From positions 1-64,000 of the forward strand of contig JAUIKS010000021.1 in NCBI GenBank assembly GCA_030430565.1: a DNA stretch of 64,000 nt. Reading direction: 5' to 3'. A program made the translations under genes and the position numbers. Position 1 is the first letter of the stretch, and every line of letters starts with the position of its first letter. Origin of the DNA: Polyangia bacterium (lineage in GTDB: Bacteria > Myxococcota_A > Polyangia > Nannocystales > Nannocystaceae). This document shows, piece after piece, positions 38,865 to 48,704 of the stretch. Below the pieces are notes generated by a model. It did not search any database and was not told the DNA's origin. It saw nothing but the letters and a program-made list of their open reading frames with translations.

Positions 38865-41144
38865 TCACTCCGGCGAGCGCCGCCGCGGCGGCTTGGACGG
38901 GTCGAACCACACCGGCGCGAGCGGGGGGCGGCCTTCGTCCTCGCGCGACGCGTCGTTCGCCGCGGCGTCACGCTCCTGTCGCGGCCCGACGGCCGCTTGC
39001 GCCGGGCTGTCGGGCGCGCGCTGACCGGGGTGATCGGGCGCGTGTTGACCGGGGTGGTCGGGCGCGTGTTGACCGGGGTGATCGGGCGCGCGCTGACGCG
39101 GGTCATCCCCGGCCGCGCGGTCGTCGTCACGCTCGTCTTCCTGCGCGTCTTCCTGCGCGTCTTCCTGCGCGTCTTCCTGCGCGTCTTCCTGCGCGTCTTC
39201 CTGCGCGTCGTCGCCCGCGGGCTCGATGATGTCCTCGGGGTCAGCAAGAGGGTCACGCTCGATCACGACGACCGTCACGCGCTGCTCCTCGCGCTCGATC
39301 GACTCGATCTCGAGCACGTCGCGGCGCAGCACGATCCGGTCGTCCTCGTAGCGATAGGTCGTGCGGGTGCCCTCGCCGAAGCGCCTCCAGCAGCGCAGGC
39401 AGCTCATCCAGTCGTCGTCGCGCAGGACGTCGAGGATCATCTGCACGCGCGAGGCGCCGCCGCGGGCGCGCTCGTCCGGGTCGTCGAGCAGCGCCAGGAA
39501 CTCGATCAGCTCCTGCGGACGGGTGGCGGCGCGCGTGGCCGCGACTCGGTGGGCCTCCTCGAGGTCGGTCGCCGTGCGGATGCCGTAGCGCCGCAGTCGA
39601 CGTCGGCTCTCCTCGACCTCGGCCGCGCCGAGGCCCAGGTGCACGTAGAGCGCCGCCTGGTCGAACATGTCAATGAGCCGGTGGATCGGGATCCGCGTGC
39701 TCAGCATCAGCTCGATCAGGTCGTGGTGCGCGAGGTTGTCGACGCTCTCGATCCCCTCCTCGAGGAAGCGCGCGCGGTCGTAGAGGTTGACCCCGTCGAG
39801 CTTGCTGATCGGGTGCTCCTCCTGCAGCGTCGGGAACAGCGAGGCCGTGACCCGGTTGCCGAGCAGGTCGTGCAGCAGCGCGAGGCCGCTCTCCGGCACG
39901 ACGCCGACGAAGAAGGCGACGCAGTGGAGCACCTCCGGCCCCAGCCGCCCGCCCGCTTCGAAGGCCGAGAACAGCGAGAGGACCCACACCAGGATGAAGC
40001 TGAGCACCAGCCGCAGGACGATGTGCGAGTAGGTCTTTGGGGTCAGGTCCGCGCGAACGTAGCGGCGGAACACGGTGTTGACCGCGAAGAAGTACGAGCC
40101 GAGGAACGCGAAGTGGGTCGGGCCCAGGCGCGCCGCGACGAAGATCTCGCTGGTCATCGAGGCCGCGGCCGAGAGCGCGCCGAAGGGCTGCACCACCAGG
40201 ATCCAGCCCATCGTCACGAGCAGCGTCGAGAGCAGCAGCGGGCTGCCCGACCAGAACAGGAAGCTCTTCGAGCCCGGGGCGCTGGTGTGCTTGCTGAGCA
40301 GCGCGCGGTACTTCTCGCGGGCCTCGATCGTCGTCACCAGCTCCGGCTCGAGGCGCATCACGTTGCGCAGGAACTCGCGCTCGCGCATGTCGTGCTGCTG
40401 CCGGTTGTAGAGGAAGTACAGCATCACCGGCAGCAGCGAGGCGATGCAGAGGAACGCGAACTGCATCAGCCGGACCAGCGCGCCCATGCTCGCGGCGGCG
40501 CCGGAGAGCAGCGAGCTCGCGTCGCCGTACACCATCACGACGAAGCCGTTGACGAAGATCACGAAGCCGATGACGAGCAGCGAGTTCAGGACCTGCATCC
40601 ACGGCCCGATGCCCTGCTCGCCGACCCGCTTGAGCAGCTCGGACTGCTTGCTCCACGCCCGGTACTCGTCGGCCGCGATGTAGCCGACCATGAGCGCGAG
40701 CATCAACACCAGGCCCCAGAACAGGTAGCTGCCGCGCAGCAGGGTGACGTACAGGCCGAGCGCGAGCAGGCCGAGCGTCGGCGCGAGGCAGCCGATCGCC
40801 CAGCTCTCGACGGTGATCGCCGAGGCCGGGGCCTCCGAGATGAGCTCGATGTCGAGCATCCCGAGCTGCTCCCAGCGCGAGCGCACGCGTCGCTCGGTCG
40901 CCGCGTCCATGGTGACCTCGCGGGTCGCGAAGGGCGCGATCGCGAGCTCGCAGCCGAGCTCGATCGTGAGCTCGACGCGGTGCGCGGTGTTGTTCGTCAG
41001 CCGCACGCGCCGCTCGTCGGGCGGCGGCGACCCGTCGGGCGCGGCGGCGGGCGTGGCCTCGGCGTCACGGGGCGATCGAGGCGCGCGCTCAGCCGGTGAC
41101 TCGTCGCTGGCCCCCGGGTCCTCCTGGTCCGCTGTCTCCGACAT
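38865..41144 (-). CDS. Polytopic membrane protein with tandem-repeat tail
   Basis: A 759-residue protein. The first 60 residues are Pro/Glu/Asp-rich; residues 45-100 are beta-rich. At least six hydrophobic helices follow, for example IGCLAPTLGLLALGLYVTLL, YLFWGLVLMLALMVGYIAA, LLVIGFVIFVNGFVVMVYG, FAFLCIASLLPVMLYFL, FLFWSGSPLLLSTLLVTMGW and LVLSFILVWVLSLFSAF. A cytoplasmic helical domain of about 200 residues comes next (MLSTRIPIHRLIDMFDQAALYVHLG), containing a helix-hairpin style RLRRYGIRTATDLEEA. The C-terminal tail has AQED and HPGQHAPD repeats. A GAGGTG site is eight bases before the ATG. No family recognised; probably a membrane scaffold. Confidence 0.7.
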   Translation of the reverse strand: MSETADQEDPGASDESPAERAPRSPRDAEATPAAAPDGSPPPDERRVRLTNNTAHRVELTIELGCELAIAPFATREVTMDAATERRVRSRWEQLGMLDIELISEAPASAITVESWAIGCLAPTLGLLALGLYVTLLRGSYLFWGLVLMLALMVGYIAADEYRAWSKQSELLKRVGEQGIGPWMQVLNSLLVIGFVIFVNGFVVMVYGDASSLLSGAAASMGALVRLMQFAFLCIASLLPVMLYFLYNRQQHDMREREFLRNVMRLEPELVTTIEAREKYRALLSKHTSAPGSKSFLFWSGSPLLLSTLLVTMGWILVVQPFGALSAAASMTSEIFVAARLGPTHFAFLGSYFFAVNTVFRRYVRADLTPKTYSHIVLRLVLSFILVWVLSLFSAFEAGGRLGPEVLHCVAFFVGVVPESGLALLHDLLGNRVTASLFPTLQEEHPISKLDGVNLYDRARFLEEGIESVDNLAHHDLIELMLSTRIPIHRLIDMFDQAALYVHLGLGAAEVEESRRRLRRYGIRTATDLEEAHRVAATRAATRPQELIEFLALLDDPDERARGGASRVQMILDVLRDDDWMSCLRCWRRFGEGTRTTYRYEDDRIVLRRDVLEIESIEREEQRVTVVVIERDPLADPEDIIEPAGDDAQEDAQEDAQEDAQEDAQEDAQEDERDDDRAAGDDPRQRAPDHPGQHAPDHPGQHAPDHPGQRAPDSPAQAAVGPRQERDAAANDASREDEGRPPLAPVWFDPSKPPRRRSPE
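39011..39106 (-). repeat. 24-base tandem repeat, four units
   Basis: Four near-identical 24-base units encode the Pro/His/Gln/Asp repeats near the C-terminus of the membrane protein. Units differ at a few positions. Confidence 0.9.
39135..39206 (-). repeat. 12-base tandem repeat, six perfect units
   Basis: Six identical 12-base units encode the AQED repeats. Perfect identity suggests copy-number instability and recent expansion. Confidence 0.92.
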
Positions 41145-41187
41145 CCGTGGTCACCTCACCCCGCGCGCGGCGAGCGAGCGAGCCTTG

Positions 41188-41193
41188 AGTATA
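41188..41193 (-). promoter_or_regulatory. TATACT -10 element before the membrane protein gene
   Basis: TATACT lies 43 bases upstream of the ATG, compatible with a leadered transcript that includes the GAGGTG ribosome binding site. Confidence 0.45.
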
Positions 41194-41239
41194 CCGAGCG
41201 ACCTTGTCGGTCGCGCGCGGCTTCGCGCGCGGTCCTGAG

Positions 41240-42994
41240 CTACGGAGACGCGGGCTCGACGGGCGGGCTGGCCTCGGCGGGCGCGGCCTCGGCGGGGCTG
41301 TCGGCCACGGTCGGCGCCGGCGCGCAGACCCCCACGGCGTCGAGGTAGGCGTTGCAGAACACGCCCTCGGGATCACGCGCGCCGCGGAAGCGCGCGAAGG
41401 CCTGCATGCGCTCGCCTCGACGACTCGCGAGCTCCGAGAGGAACGCGGGGTTGAAGGCCGGCGAGCAGCCCTGGGGCGCGCCAGGGTCGTAGAAGCCGTA
41501 CATCTTGCCGTTGTGGGGGAAGCCGCCGAGCGCGACCCAGGCCCGCTCGATGTCGGCGAAGAACGAGAGCAGCTCCTCGGGGTACTGCTCGGAGGGGACG
41601 GCCTGCACGAAGCCGATCATGTCGAGGTTGAGGAACAGCGCGTCGGGCGTCGTCGAGTAGGTCCCCGCCATCGCCGTGTCGCCCCCGCGGATGAAGCGGA
41701 ACTCGATCGGCGCCGCGAGCTGAAACGCCGAGGAGGCGTCGAGGCGCTTGTTGATGGCGTCGAGGCCCTCCCAAGCCCGCGCGAGGCCCTCCTCGTCGTC
41801 GGCCGGGAGCTCGATGAAGTAGGACATGAACATCACCCGCGTCGCGGCGGACAGCCACAGCTCGCGGTGCTTGCGAGCGGCGCGGTCGGTCTGCAGCTCG
41901 ATGACGACCAGCGCGCTGTTGATCAGCTCGGAGGCCTCGTCGCGCTTGCCGTTCAGCTGCACTCGCTCCTCGAGCGCCTCGGCGGTCTTCTCGATGAACT
42001 CGCCCTCGAAGGGCGCGCCCCACAGCGCGTTCTCGGCGTAGGTGCAGGCCGAGGCGACCGGGTAGCCCTTGTTCTGCTTCTCGCGCCGCGGGTCCGCGAC
42101 CTCATCCCAGATCAACGCCAGGAACTCGCGCGAGTAGGGGTTGTAGAACGACTCGACGCGGTCGTGCTGGCGGAGCATGTCGCGGTAGACCGCGGTGAAG
42201 CGCTCGCGCGTCGGCAGGGTGTGCTTCTCGCGGGAGAACGCGAGGCTCGTCGCGTAGGGGCGCGCCTGGACGCGCAGGGTCACGGAGGTGACCACGCCGA
42301 GAGCGCCGAGCGAGACGCGGGCGAACTGCATCGGCGCGTAGCCGTCGACCTTCGGATCGTCGACGCTGTAGGTCGTGGGTTGACCGTCGGCGCCGACGAT
42401 CGTGAAGCGGACCGCGGTCTCGGCGAAGATCGGCGCGTCGATCGTCGCGCCGTGGACATCGACCGCCGTCATCCCGCCGAGGCTGAAGAAGCCGCCCGCG
42501 GTGACGGTCTCGAGCATGAGGTCGTTGGCGGTCAAGAAGCTGTCGAGCGCGTCCTCGCGGACGCCGGCGTTGACCGTGACCTCGAGCTTCGCGCGGTCGA
42601 GGACCATGTCCTGTCGCCCGTCGGATCCGAGATCGGCGTAGCACGAGAGGTCGATGAGCCAGGTGTCGGCCTGCTCGAGGTCCGCGGCGCGGGCGTCGTT
42701 GACGACCAGCCCCGGCTGCGAGTGGCGCTGACCGGACACGCGCACGTGAACGCCCTCGGGTCGCTCCGAGAGGATCGTCTGCAGCTCGGCCAGGCTCGTC
42801 GGCGAGAAGTAGTAGTCCGCGCCGGAGCTCAGCGGCGCGTGGGTCAGGTTCGCGCTCCAGTTCTGCCAGCTCGGGTTCTGCCGCAGGTCTACGTGGGCGT
42901 CGGGGTCGTTGGGGAGCCCCTTGTGTCCGCAGGCGAGCGGCGCCGCGAGGGTGAGCGTCAGGAGCGTGAGCCAGGGTCGAGCGCGCACGGTCAT
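41240..42994 (-). CDS. Exported FAD-binding oxidoreductase (VAO family)
   Basis: A 584-residue protein with signal peptide MTVRARPWLTLLTLTL and lipobox LAAPLAC. The VAO-type FAD-binding domain is visible (residues 60-240): YYFSPTSLAELQTILSER, GVHVRVSGQRHSQPGLV, LEVTVNAGVREDALDSFL and FSLGGMTAVDVHGATI, with VSLGALGVVTSVTLRV. A C-terminal substrate domain carries the FIRGGDTAMAGTYS and YEPYGKMYGFYDPG-like segments and ends in ARDPEGVFCNAYLD. This resembles alditol/gluconolactone or cholesterol-type oxidases of the family; substrate unknown. A TACAAA element seven bases before an in-frame GTG (Val3) is an alternative start. Confidence 0.85.
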   Translation of the reverse strand: MTVRARPWLTLLTLTLAAPLACGHKGLPNDPDAHVDLRQNPSWQNWSANLTHAPLSSGADYYFSPTSLAELQTILSERPEGVHVRVSGQRHSQPGLVVNDARAADLEQADTWLIDLSCYADLGSDGRQDMVLDRAKLEVTVNAGVREDALDSFLTANDLMLETVTAGGFFSLGGMTAVDVHGATIDAPIFAETAVRFTIVGADGQPTTYSVDDPKVDGYAPMQFARVSLGALGVVTSVTLRVQARPYATSLAFSREKHTLPTRERFTAVYRDMLRQHDRVESFYNPYSREFLALIWDEVADPRREKQNKGYPVASACTYAENALWGAPFEGEFIEKTAEALEERVQLNGKRDEASELINSALVVIELQTDRAARKHRELWLSAATRVMFMSYFIELPADDEEGLARAWEGLDAINKRLDASSAFQLAAPIEFRFIRGGDTAMAGTYSTTPDALFLNLDMIGFVQAVPSEQYPEELLSFFADIERAWVALGGFPHNGKMYGFYDPGAPQGCSPAFNPAFLSELASRRGERMQAFARFRGARDPEGVFCNAYLDAVGVCAPAPTVADSPAEAAPAEASPPVEPASP

Positions 42995-43061
42995 TTTTGT
43001 AGCACGAAGACCGGGCGGCGAAGCGCGTGGCGTGGGCGCGTGGCGACGCGCCGCAGTGGGG

Positions 43062-43067
43062 TACGAT
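43062..43067 (+). promoter_or_regulatory. TACGAT -10 element, leaderless-type
   Basis: Ends seven bases before the ATG of the beta-propeller gene, with no ribosome binding site between. Confidence 0.55.
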
Positions 43068-43074
43068 CGCGCCG

Positions 43075-44022
43075 ATGCTGCCCGCCGCCGCGCCGCCGAC
43101 CCGCTTCGTGCCCCACGAGGGGCGGCGCGTCGGCTTTCTGCGCAGCGGGGTCTTGGTGATCGCGGGAGGCTGGCCCGCGAAGCTGACGCTCGTCGATCCG
43201 GCGAGCGGCGCGATCGTGGCGGAGAGGCGCCGCCGCACCCTGTCGACCTTCCTCGCGATCGCGCCGGACGGCGCGCGGATGTACACCGGCGAGAAGACGG
43301 CCGCTGGCTACGCGCTCCCGGGGCTGCGCCGGGCGCCCTCGCTGAAGGGCCACCGCCACCACATCAACGACATGGCGTTCTCGGAGCAGGGCGACTGGGT
43401 CGCCACGGTCAGCGGGGAGCATATGCTGCCGCCCGATCACAGCGTCCGCGTCTGGGATCCGGACGGGCCCGAGCTGGGGCGCGTTCAGCTCGACGCGATC
43501 GGTCAGCAGGTCGTTCGCCTGGATGAGGGGCGCCTGCTCGTCTCGGTCGCCCCGGCGACGCTGCTGCTGCTCGACCTCAACACCGACGACACGGTCTGGA
43601 AGATCACCGCCGCGGGCGCGCATCAGTCGGTCGGCCCGGTCGCGCTCTCGCTCGCTCGAGATCGACTGTACGCGTTCTGCCGCGACCTCCACGGCACCGG
43701 TCGCGCGGGCTTCGTGGTGCTCGATCCGTGGACCGGCGCCGAGCTCGACGCCTGGCCGACGGCGCAGGCGTGGAGCTCGGGGCGCTGCAACGGCCTCGCG
43801 GTCCACCCGGTCACGGGTCACCTGCTCGCGAGCCTCGGCGACAACGGCTCGGATCCCGCGACCCGTCACGCCGTCGTCCGAAGCGTCGAGCCGCGCGCGG
43901 GCGCGTGGGCGGCGAGCTACGGCTCCCCGAGGCAGCAGACCGGCGCCGTCGCGATCTCGCCGGACGGGGCGTGGCTGGCCGCGAGGTTGAGCAAGACGAT
44001 CGGGCTGTGGCGGCTCGCGTGA
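43075..44022 (+). CDS. WD40/beta-propeller-like protein
   Basis: A 315-residue cytoplasmic-looking protein (no signal peptide) with repeated propeller blades: VGFLRSGVLVIAGGWPAKLTLVD, GAIVAERRRRTLSTFLAIAPDG, HHINDMAFSEQGDWVATVSGE, SVRVWDPDG, ARDRLYAFCRDLHG, AVHPVTGHLLASLGDNG and AVAISPDGAWLAARLSKTIGLWRL. WD-type endings (VWDPD, GLWRL) are present at several blades. Probably five to seven blades. Propellers usually mediate protein contacts. A slightly longer reading is rejected because the ATG follows a TACGAT element directly. Confidence 0.7.
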   Translation: MLPAAAPPTRFVPHEGRRVGFLRSGVLVIAGGWPAKLTLVDPASGAIVAERRRRTLSTFLAIAPDGARMYTGEKTAAGYALPGLRRAPSLKGHRHHINDMAFSEQGDWVATVSGEHMLPPDHSVRVWDPDGPELGRVQLDAIGQQVVRLDEGRLLVSVAPATLLLLDLNTDDTVWKITAAGAHQSVGPVALSLARDRLYAFCRDLHGTGRAGFVVLDPWTGAELDAWPTAQAWSSGRCNGLAVHPVTGHLLASLGDNGSDPATRHAVVRSVEPRAGAWAASYGSPRQQTGAVAISPDGAWLAARLSKTIGLWRLA

Positions 44023-44064
44023 GTCGACGGGATCGGACGAAGAGTGTCGCGGCTGAGGAGAGGC

Positions 44065-45255
44065 TCAGCGAGTGACCTGGAGCGACACCGAGTCGGAGCG
44101 TCTGCCGCTGTCGGGCGCGGGCACTCGCAGCTCGTAGGAGCCTGGCTCGAGATCCAGGTCGCAGCCGCGCTCCTGTTTCATCAGCGCGAAGCCGCTGGGC
44201 ACCAGCACCGCGCGCGCTGGCAGGGTGATCGCGCCGCCGGGCAGCAGGGAGACGCGGTGGGCCTCGCCCTGCTCCAAGAAGCCGCCGATAACGCAGCGGT
44301 CGGGCGCTGTGACCGGCGCGCCGTCGCGCAGGACGTCGCCGGCCCACAGCGGTCGCCTCGCCGACAGCTGCAGATCCACGATCAGCGGCGCGTCGGTGAT
44401 GTTGCGGTAGGTCACCTCGAAGTCGAGCGTGCTCCCGCTGCGGCCGCTCAGCGGCGCGGCTTCAAACGCGAGCTGATCGGGGCCGGGCATCGCGCGGGCG
44501 CTGCTGAAGTCGAGGGGGCAGCGCCCGCCGCCCAGGCGCAGCTCGTCGAGGTGGAACCTCTTATCGACGCAGGCGGCGGGAACCTCCGGCGGGCGGTCGC
44601 CGCGGCCCTTGGAGAACCAGGCCGGGGCCGGGCCCGTGTCGACGGCGCCGCCGCTCGGCAGGGGGCGCTCCCACACGATGGCGTTGACTCCTGTGTAGAC
44701 CGGCGGGTCGACGGCGCACTCGCCAGACAGCGGGATGCCGATCTCGATGAAGGCCCCGAACGAGCGCAGCCGCAGGGCGTGGGTCGGGGCGGGTCCCGGG
44801 CAGGCGCGCTCGCCGTCGGGGCCGTCGAGGACGCGCAGGTTCCCCGCGACCATACCTGTCCCATCGGGCAAGACGGCCCACGGCACGTCGAACTGCGCCC
44901 CCCACTCGGCCGCGACCTCTTCGAGCAGGATCCGCACGTGACCGCCGCGGCCGCGGGCGCCGTCCAGCTCGACCCGCGCGCCCTCCGTGGGCCAGGGCTG
45001 GGCGTCCTCCCAAGGCACGCGGCAGAGCTCGGCCAGCTCGGGCCGCCACTTCTTGTCGGGGCCCAGGCCGCACTGCGGTGAGGGCGGGTAGGGCCGCCCC
45101 TGGTCGTCGAGTCGCGCTGTCGATACGGGCGCGGGCGTGGGCGCGGGCGCGGGCGCGGGCTTCGGGGTGTTGGAGGCGCAGGTCAGCACGCCGAGGCTGA
45201 GCGCGGTCGCCGTCACGAATTTGCCTGTGTTGGATCGTCGAAGCATGGCCGTCAT
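44065..45255 (-). CDS. Lipoprotein, unknown function
   Basis: A 396-residue lipoprotein. Signal peptide MTAMLRRSNTGKFVTATALSL with lipobox GVLTC; the following 15 residues are a Pro/Ala linker (TPKPAPAPAPTPAPV). The body alternates beta segments, including GGHVRILLEEVAAEWGAQFDV, SGSTLDFEVTYRNITDAPLIVDLQLSA and GGAITLPARAVLVP, like an Ig-type intermediate filament or pilin-assembly fold. Six Cys in pairs. It is followed on the opposite strand, divergently, by the zinc-ribbon TPR gene. TATACA about 21 bases before the ATG plus GAGAGG suggest a leadered transcript. Confidence 0.65.
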   Translation of the reverse strand: MTAMLRRSNTGKFVTATALSLGVLTCASNTPKPAPAPAPTPAPVSTARLDDQGRPYPPSPQCGLGPDKKWRPELAELCRVPWEDAQPWPTEGARVELDGARGRGGHVRILLEEVAAEWGAQFDVPWAVLPDGTGMVAGNLRVLDGPDGERACPGPAPTHALRLRSFGAFIEIGIPLSGECAVDPPVYTGVNAIVWERPLPSGGAVDTGPAPAWFSKGRGDRPPEVPAACVDKRFHLDELRLGGGRCPLDFSSARAMPGPDQLAFEAAPLSGRSGSTLDFEVTYRNITDAPLIVDLQLSARRPLWAGDVLRDGAPVTAPDRCVIGGFLEQGEAHRVSLLPGGAITLPARAVLVPSGFALMKQERGCDLDLEPGSYELRVPAPDSGRRSDSVSLQVTR

Positions 45256-45395
45256 CGCGGTGCCTCTCGCGTGTTGTATACCGCGCGCGATATTCCGTGC
45301 GCAGCGGTCTTGCGCAGCGCAGGCGCGCGTACGCGATCGTGAACCTCGAGACATGCTGGGCGCCGACGCGCGCCCGCGCCCGGGCGAATCGCTGC

Positions 45396-45401
45396 TACTC
45401 T
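45396..45401 (+). promoter_or_regulatory. TACTCT -10-like element, leaderless-type
   Basis: Ends ten bases before the GTG of the zinc-ribbon/TPR gene, no ribosome binding site visible. Confidence 0.35.
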
Positions 45402-45411
45402 CGGGCGGGGC

Positions 45412-46467
45412 GTGACGATGCAGCGGACCTTCGACGTCGAGATTCGCGTGCTCAGCTGCGAGCGCTGCGGCGCGCCGGTCGAGGTCGCCGAGGTCGGCGG
45501 CAGCGCGACCTGTGACTACTGTGGCGTGCAGATGCTCATCGGGCGACGTCGCCTCGAGCCCGCGCGGCTGGGCCACGGGCTCGAGGGCGACGCGCGGATC
45601 GCCAAGCTCCGGCTGCAGACCGGCCGGGAGCTCCCCGAGAACCCGTACTCGACGGTGCGGCCGCCCCCCGGCTGCGAGGCGCTCACGCGCTCCGGCCTCG
45701 AGGAGGTCCAGGAGCAGCTGGCCCAGCGCTTCCGCGAGGCCGCGTCGCTCGTGCGCGCTGAGCCGAGCGTTGACCACCAGCGTCTGCTGTGGTGGTGCGC
45801 GACGATGCTGAACCAGGGCTACGGCATGCGCGGGAAGGACCTCGAGCGCCGCGCGGTGCTCGAGCGCGCGATCGAGGAGCTCTCCGATCCGGGCTTTCGT
45901 CACCTCCTGTTCGTCAACCTCGCCGGGGCGGCGGCCCGGCTGGGGGAGCTCACCGCGGCGCGCGAGTGGATCGGGCGCTGCGACCCGGCGCCTGGGGACG
46001 TGGTGCTCGACAGCGCCTATCGCGTCGGGCTCGCGTCGGTGCTCGTGCGCGAGGGGGACGCGGCGCGGGTCCGCGAGCTCGTCGGCGCCCGCGTCGGCGA
46101 CGTGCCGGAGGCCCATCAGTACCGCATGATGTTCGCGATGTACCGGATCCACGCCCACGAGCAGCTGGGCGATCCAGACGCGGCGCTCGCGGCCGCCGCC
46201 GCGATCCAGCGAGACCCGGAGGTCGGCGGCGTGCTCGTCGAGGCGCTGGGGATGAACGGGCTCGCGCCGCAGGCTGCGGCCGCGCTCGCGTCGCTGGCGG
46301 AGTCGCCCGCGCCAGAGACACCGGCGGTCGCCGAGGCGCTCGACAAGCTGCGCGCGCCAGCGGGAGACGGCCCCGCGCCGACGATGATCGCGATCATCGT
46401 CGGCGTCTCGCTGCTCGTGTTCGCGATCATCGTCGGCGTCGTGCTGGTCGCGGTGCTCCCGGCGTAG
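45412..46467 (+). CDS. Zinc-ribbon, TPR-like, membrane-anchored protein
   Basis: A 351-residue protein. Residues 15-45 form a zinc ribbon (SCERCGAPVEV and TCDYCGVQML). Residues 75-290 are helical repeats of TPR type: LEEVQEQLAQRFREAASLV, LLWWCATMLNQGYGM, AAREWIGRCDPAP, DSAYRVGLASVLVREGDAARVRELVGARVGD, MFAMYRIHAHEQLGDPDAALAAAAAI. The C-terminus is a single membrane helix (MIAIIVGVSLLVFAIIVGVVLVAVL), so the protein is tail-anchored with the ribbon and TPRs in the cytoplasm. GTG start, alternative ATG two codons on. No partner is known. Confidence 0.75.
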   Translation: MTMQRTFDVEIRVLSCERCGAPVEVAEVGGSATCDYCGVQMLIGRRRLEPARLGHGLEGDARIAKLRLQTGRELPENPYSTVRPPPGCEALTRSGLEEVQEQLAQRFREAASLVRAEPSVDHQRLLWWCATMLNQGYGMRGKDLERRAVLERAIEELSDPGFRHLLFVNLAGAAARLGELTAAREWIGRCDPAPGDVVLDSAYRVGLASVLVREGDAARVRELVGARVGDVPEAHQYRMMFAMYRIHAHEQLGDPDAALAAAAAIQRDPEVGGVLVEALGMNGLAPQAAAALASLAESPAPETPAVAEALDKLRAPAGDGPAPTMIAIIVGVSLLVFAIIVGVVLVAVLPA

Positions 46468-46667
46468 CGGGTCGCGGGCCTCCTCCATGATCGACATGAG
46501 CGACTCGGTGCTCCCGTCAACAACCGTCCGAGCGGCGATGTGCGACGAGTACGGCGCGCGGCTCTGGGCCTTCCGCGGCGTCGAGTGACGAGCGCGTGCC
46601 TCTGGCGCGATGTGGGCACAGCCTCTGCGCGAGCGAGGGGACCACAACAAAGTCAATCGCTTACGCC

Positions 46668-47897
<1,230 letters not shown>

Positions 47898-47924
47898 CGC
47901 GCCGGTCCGCGTCGCGCTGACGAT

Positions 47925-47951
47925 CGCTGAGATTATCGTGTGATCTCAGCG
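47925..47951. promoter_or_regulatory. 9-base inverted repeat before the sigma factor gene
   Basis: CGCTGAGAT and ATCTCAGCG flank a 9-base loop, followed about 16 bases later by a run of eight A. It lies between the beta-helix gene and the ECF sigma gene and could be an operator or a terminator; no T-run follows directly. Confidence 0.35.
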
Positions 47952-48050
47952 GTTTGCGCGTCGCGTAAAAAAAACTTCGCGGACGTGCGACACCTCTGGC
48001 GCCCACGCTGACATGGACTGTGACGCCGGAGCGCGTCGAGGAGCCCGGCG

Positions 48051-48704
48051 GTGTCGCGCGAATCCGAACGAACACGAGATCTGCTCCGAAGGGCCGCCGC
48101 CGGTGACGACGCGGCCCTGACGGAGCTGTACGAGAGCCACGTCGACGGGCTCTACACCTTCGTCTTTTACCGGGTCGGCCGCGACCGCGCGCTCGCCGAG
48201 GATGTGATTCAAGAGACATTCCTCTGCGGGATCGAGCGCGCCGCGGACTACGACCCGACGCGCGGCTCGGTGCACATGTGGCTGTGCACGCTGTCGCGCA
48301 ACATCATCCGCGCGCAGCTGCGGGCCGCCCGGCGCTCGCGCGAGCTGGCGGCGACCTGGGACCGCGTGGACGCGACGCTGGCGCAGGTGTTTCAGGCGCT
48401 CGCGGAGGAGCCGCTCGGCGAGGAGGTGCTCGCCCGCGAGGAGACCCGCGATCTGGTCCACATGACGATCGTCAACCTGCCCGACGGGTACCGCGAGGCG
48501 CTCGAGATGAAATATGTACAAGGAGACAGCATGCGCGAGATCGCGGGGGCGCTGCGCGTCTCGGAGGTCGCGGCGAAGTCGCTGCTGGCGCGCGCGCGCC
48601 GGGCGTTTCGCGAGACCTTCACCACGCTCACGCGAGCTTTCTCGGAGCTCGAGCTGGAGCCGAAGACCGCCGCCGGCGCTCGCGCCGTGAAGGGAGGCGC
48701 GTGA
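48051..48704 (+). CDS. ECF sigma factor
   Basis: A 217-residue ECF-type sigma factor. Region 2 is visible at residues 20-85 (DDAALTELYESHVDGLYTFVFYRVG, RALAEDVIQETFLCGIERAADY, GSVHMWLCTLSRNIIRAQLRAARR) and region 4 at about 135-195 (LPDGYREALEMKYVQGDSMREIAGALRVSEVAAKSLLARARRAFRETF). GTG start in a leadered context. Its stop overlaps the start of the FecR-type gene by TGATG, so the two are translationally coupled and the second probably acts as its anti-sigma. The region-4 core (KYVQG) uses AT-rich codons. Target promoters unknown. Confidence 0.9.
   Translation: MSRESERTRDLLRRAAAGDDAALTELYESHVDGLYTFVFYRVGRDRALAEDVIQETFLCGIERAADYDPTRGSVHMWLCTLSRNIIRAQLRAARRSRELAATWDRVDATLAQVFQALAEEPLGEEVLAREETRDLVHMTIVNLPDGYREALEMKYVQGDSMREIAGALRVSEVAAKSLLARARRAFRETFTTLTRAFSELELEPKTAAGARAVKGGA

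Noticed and set aside
39011..39206. CRISPR-like array
   Set aside because: Repeats are contiguous without spacers and lie in frame inside a membrane protein gene.
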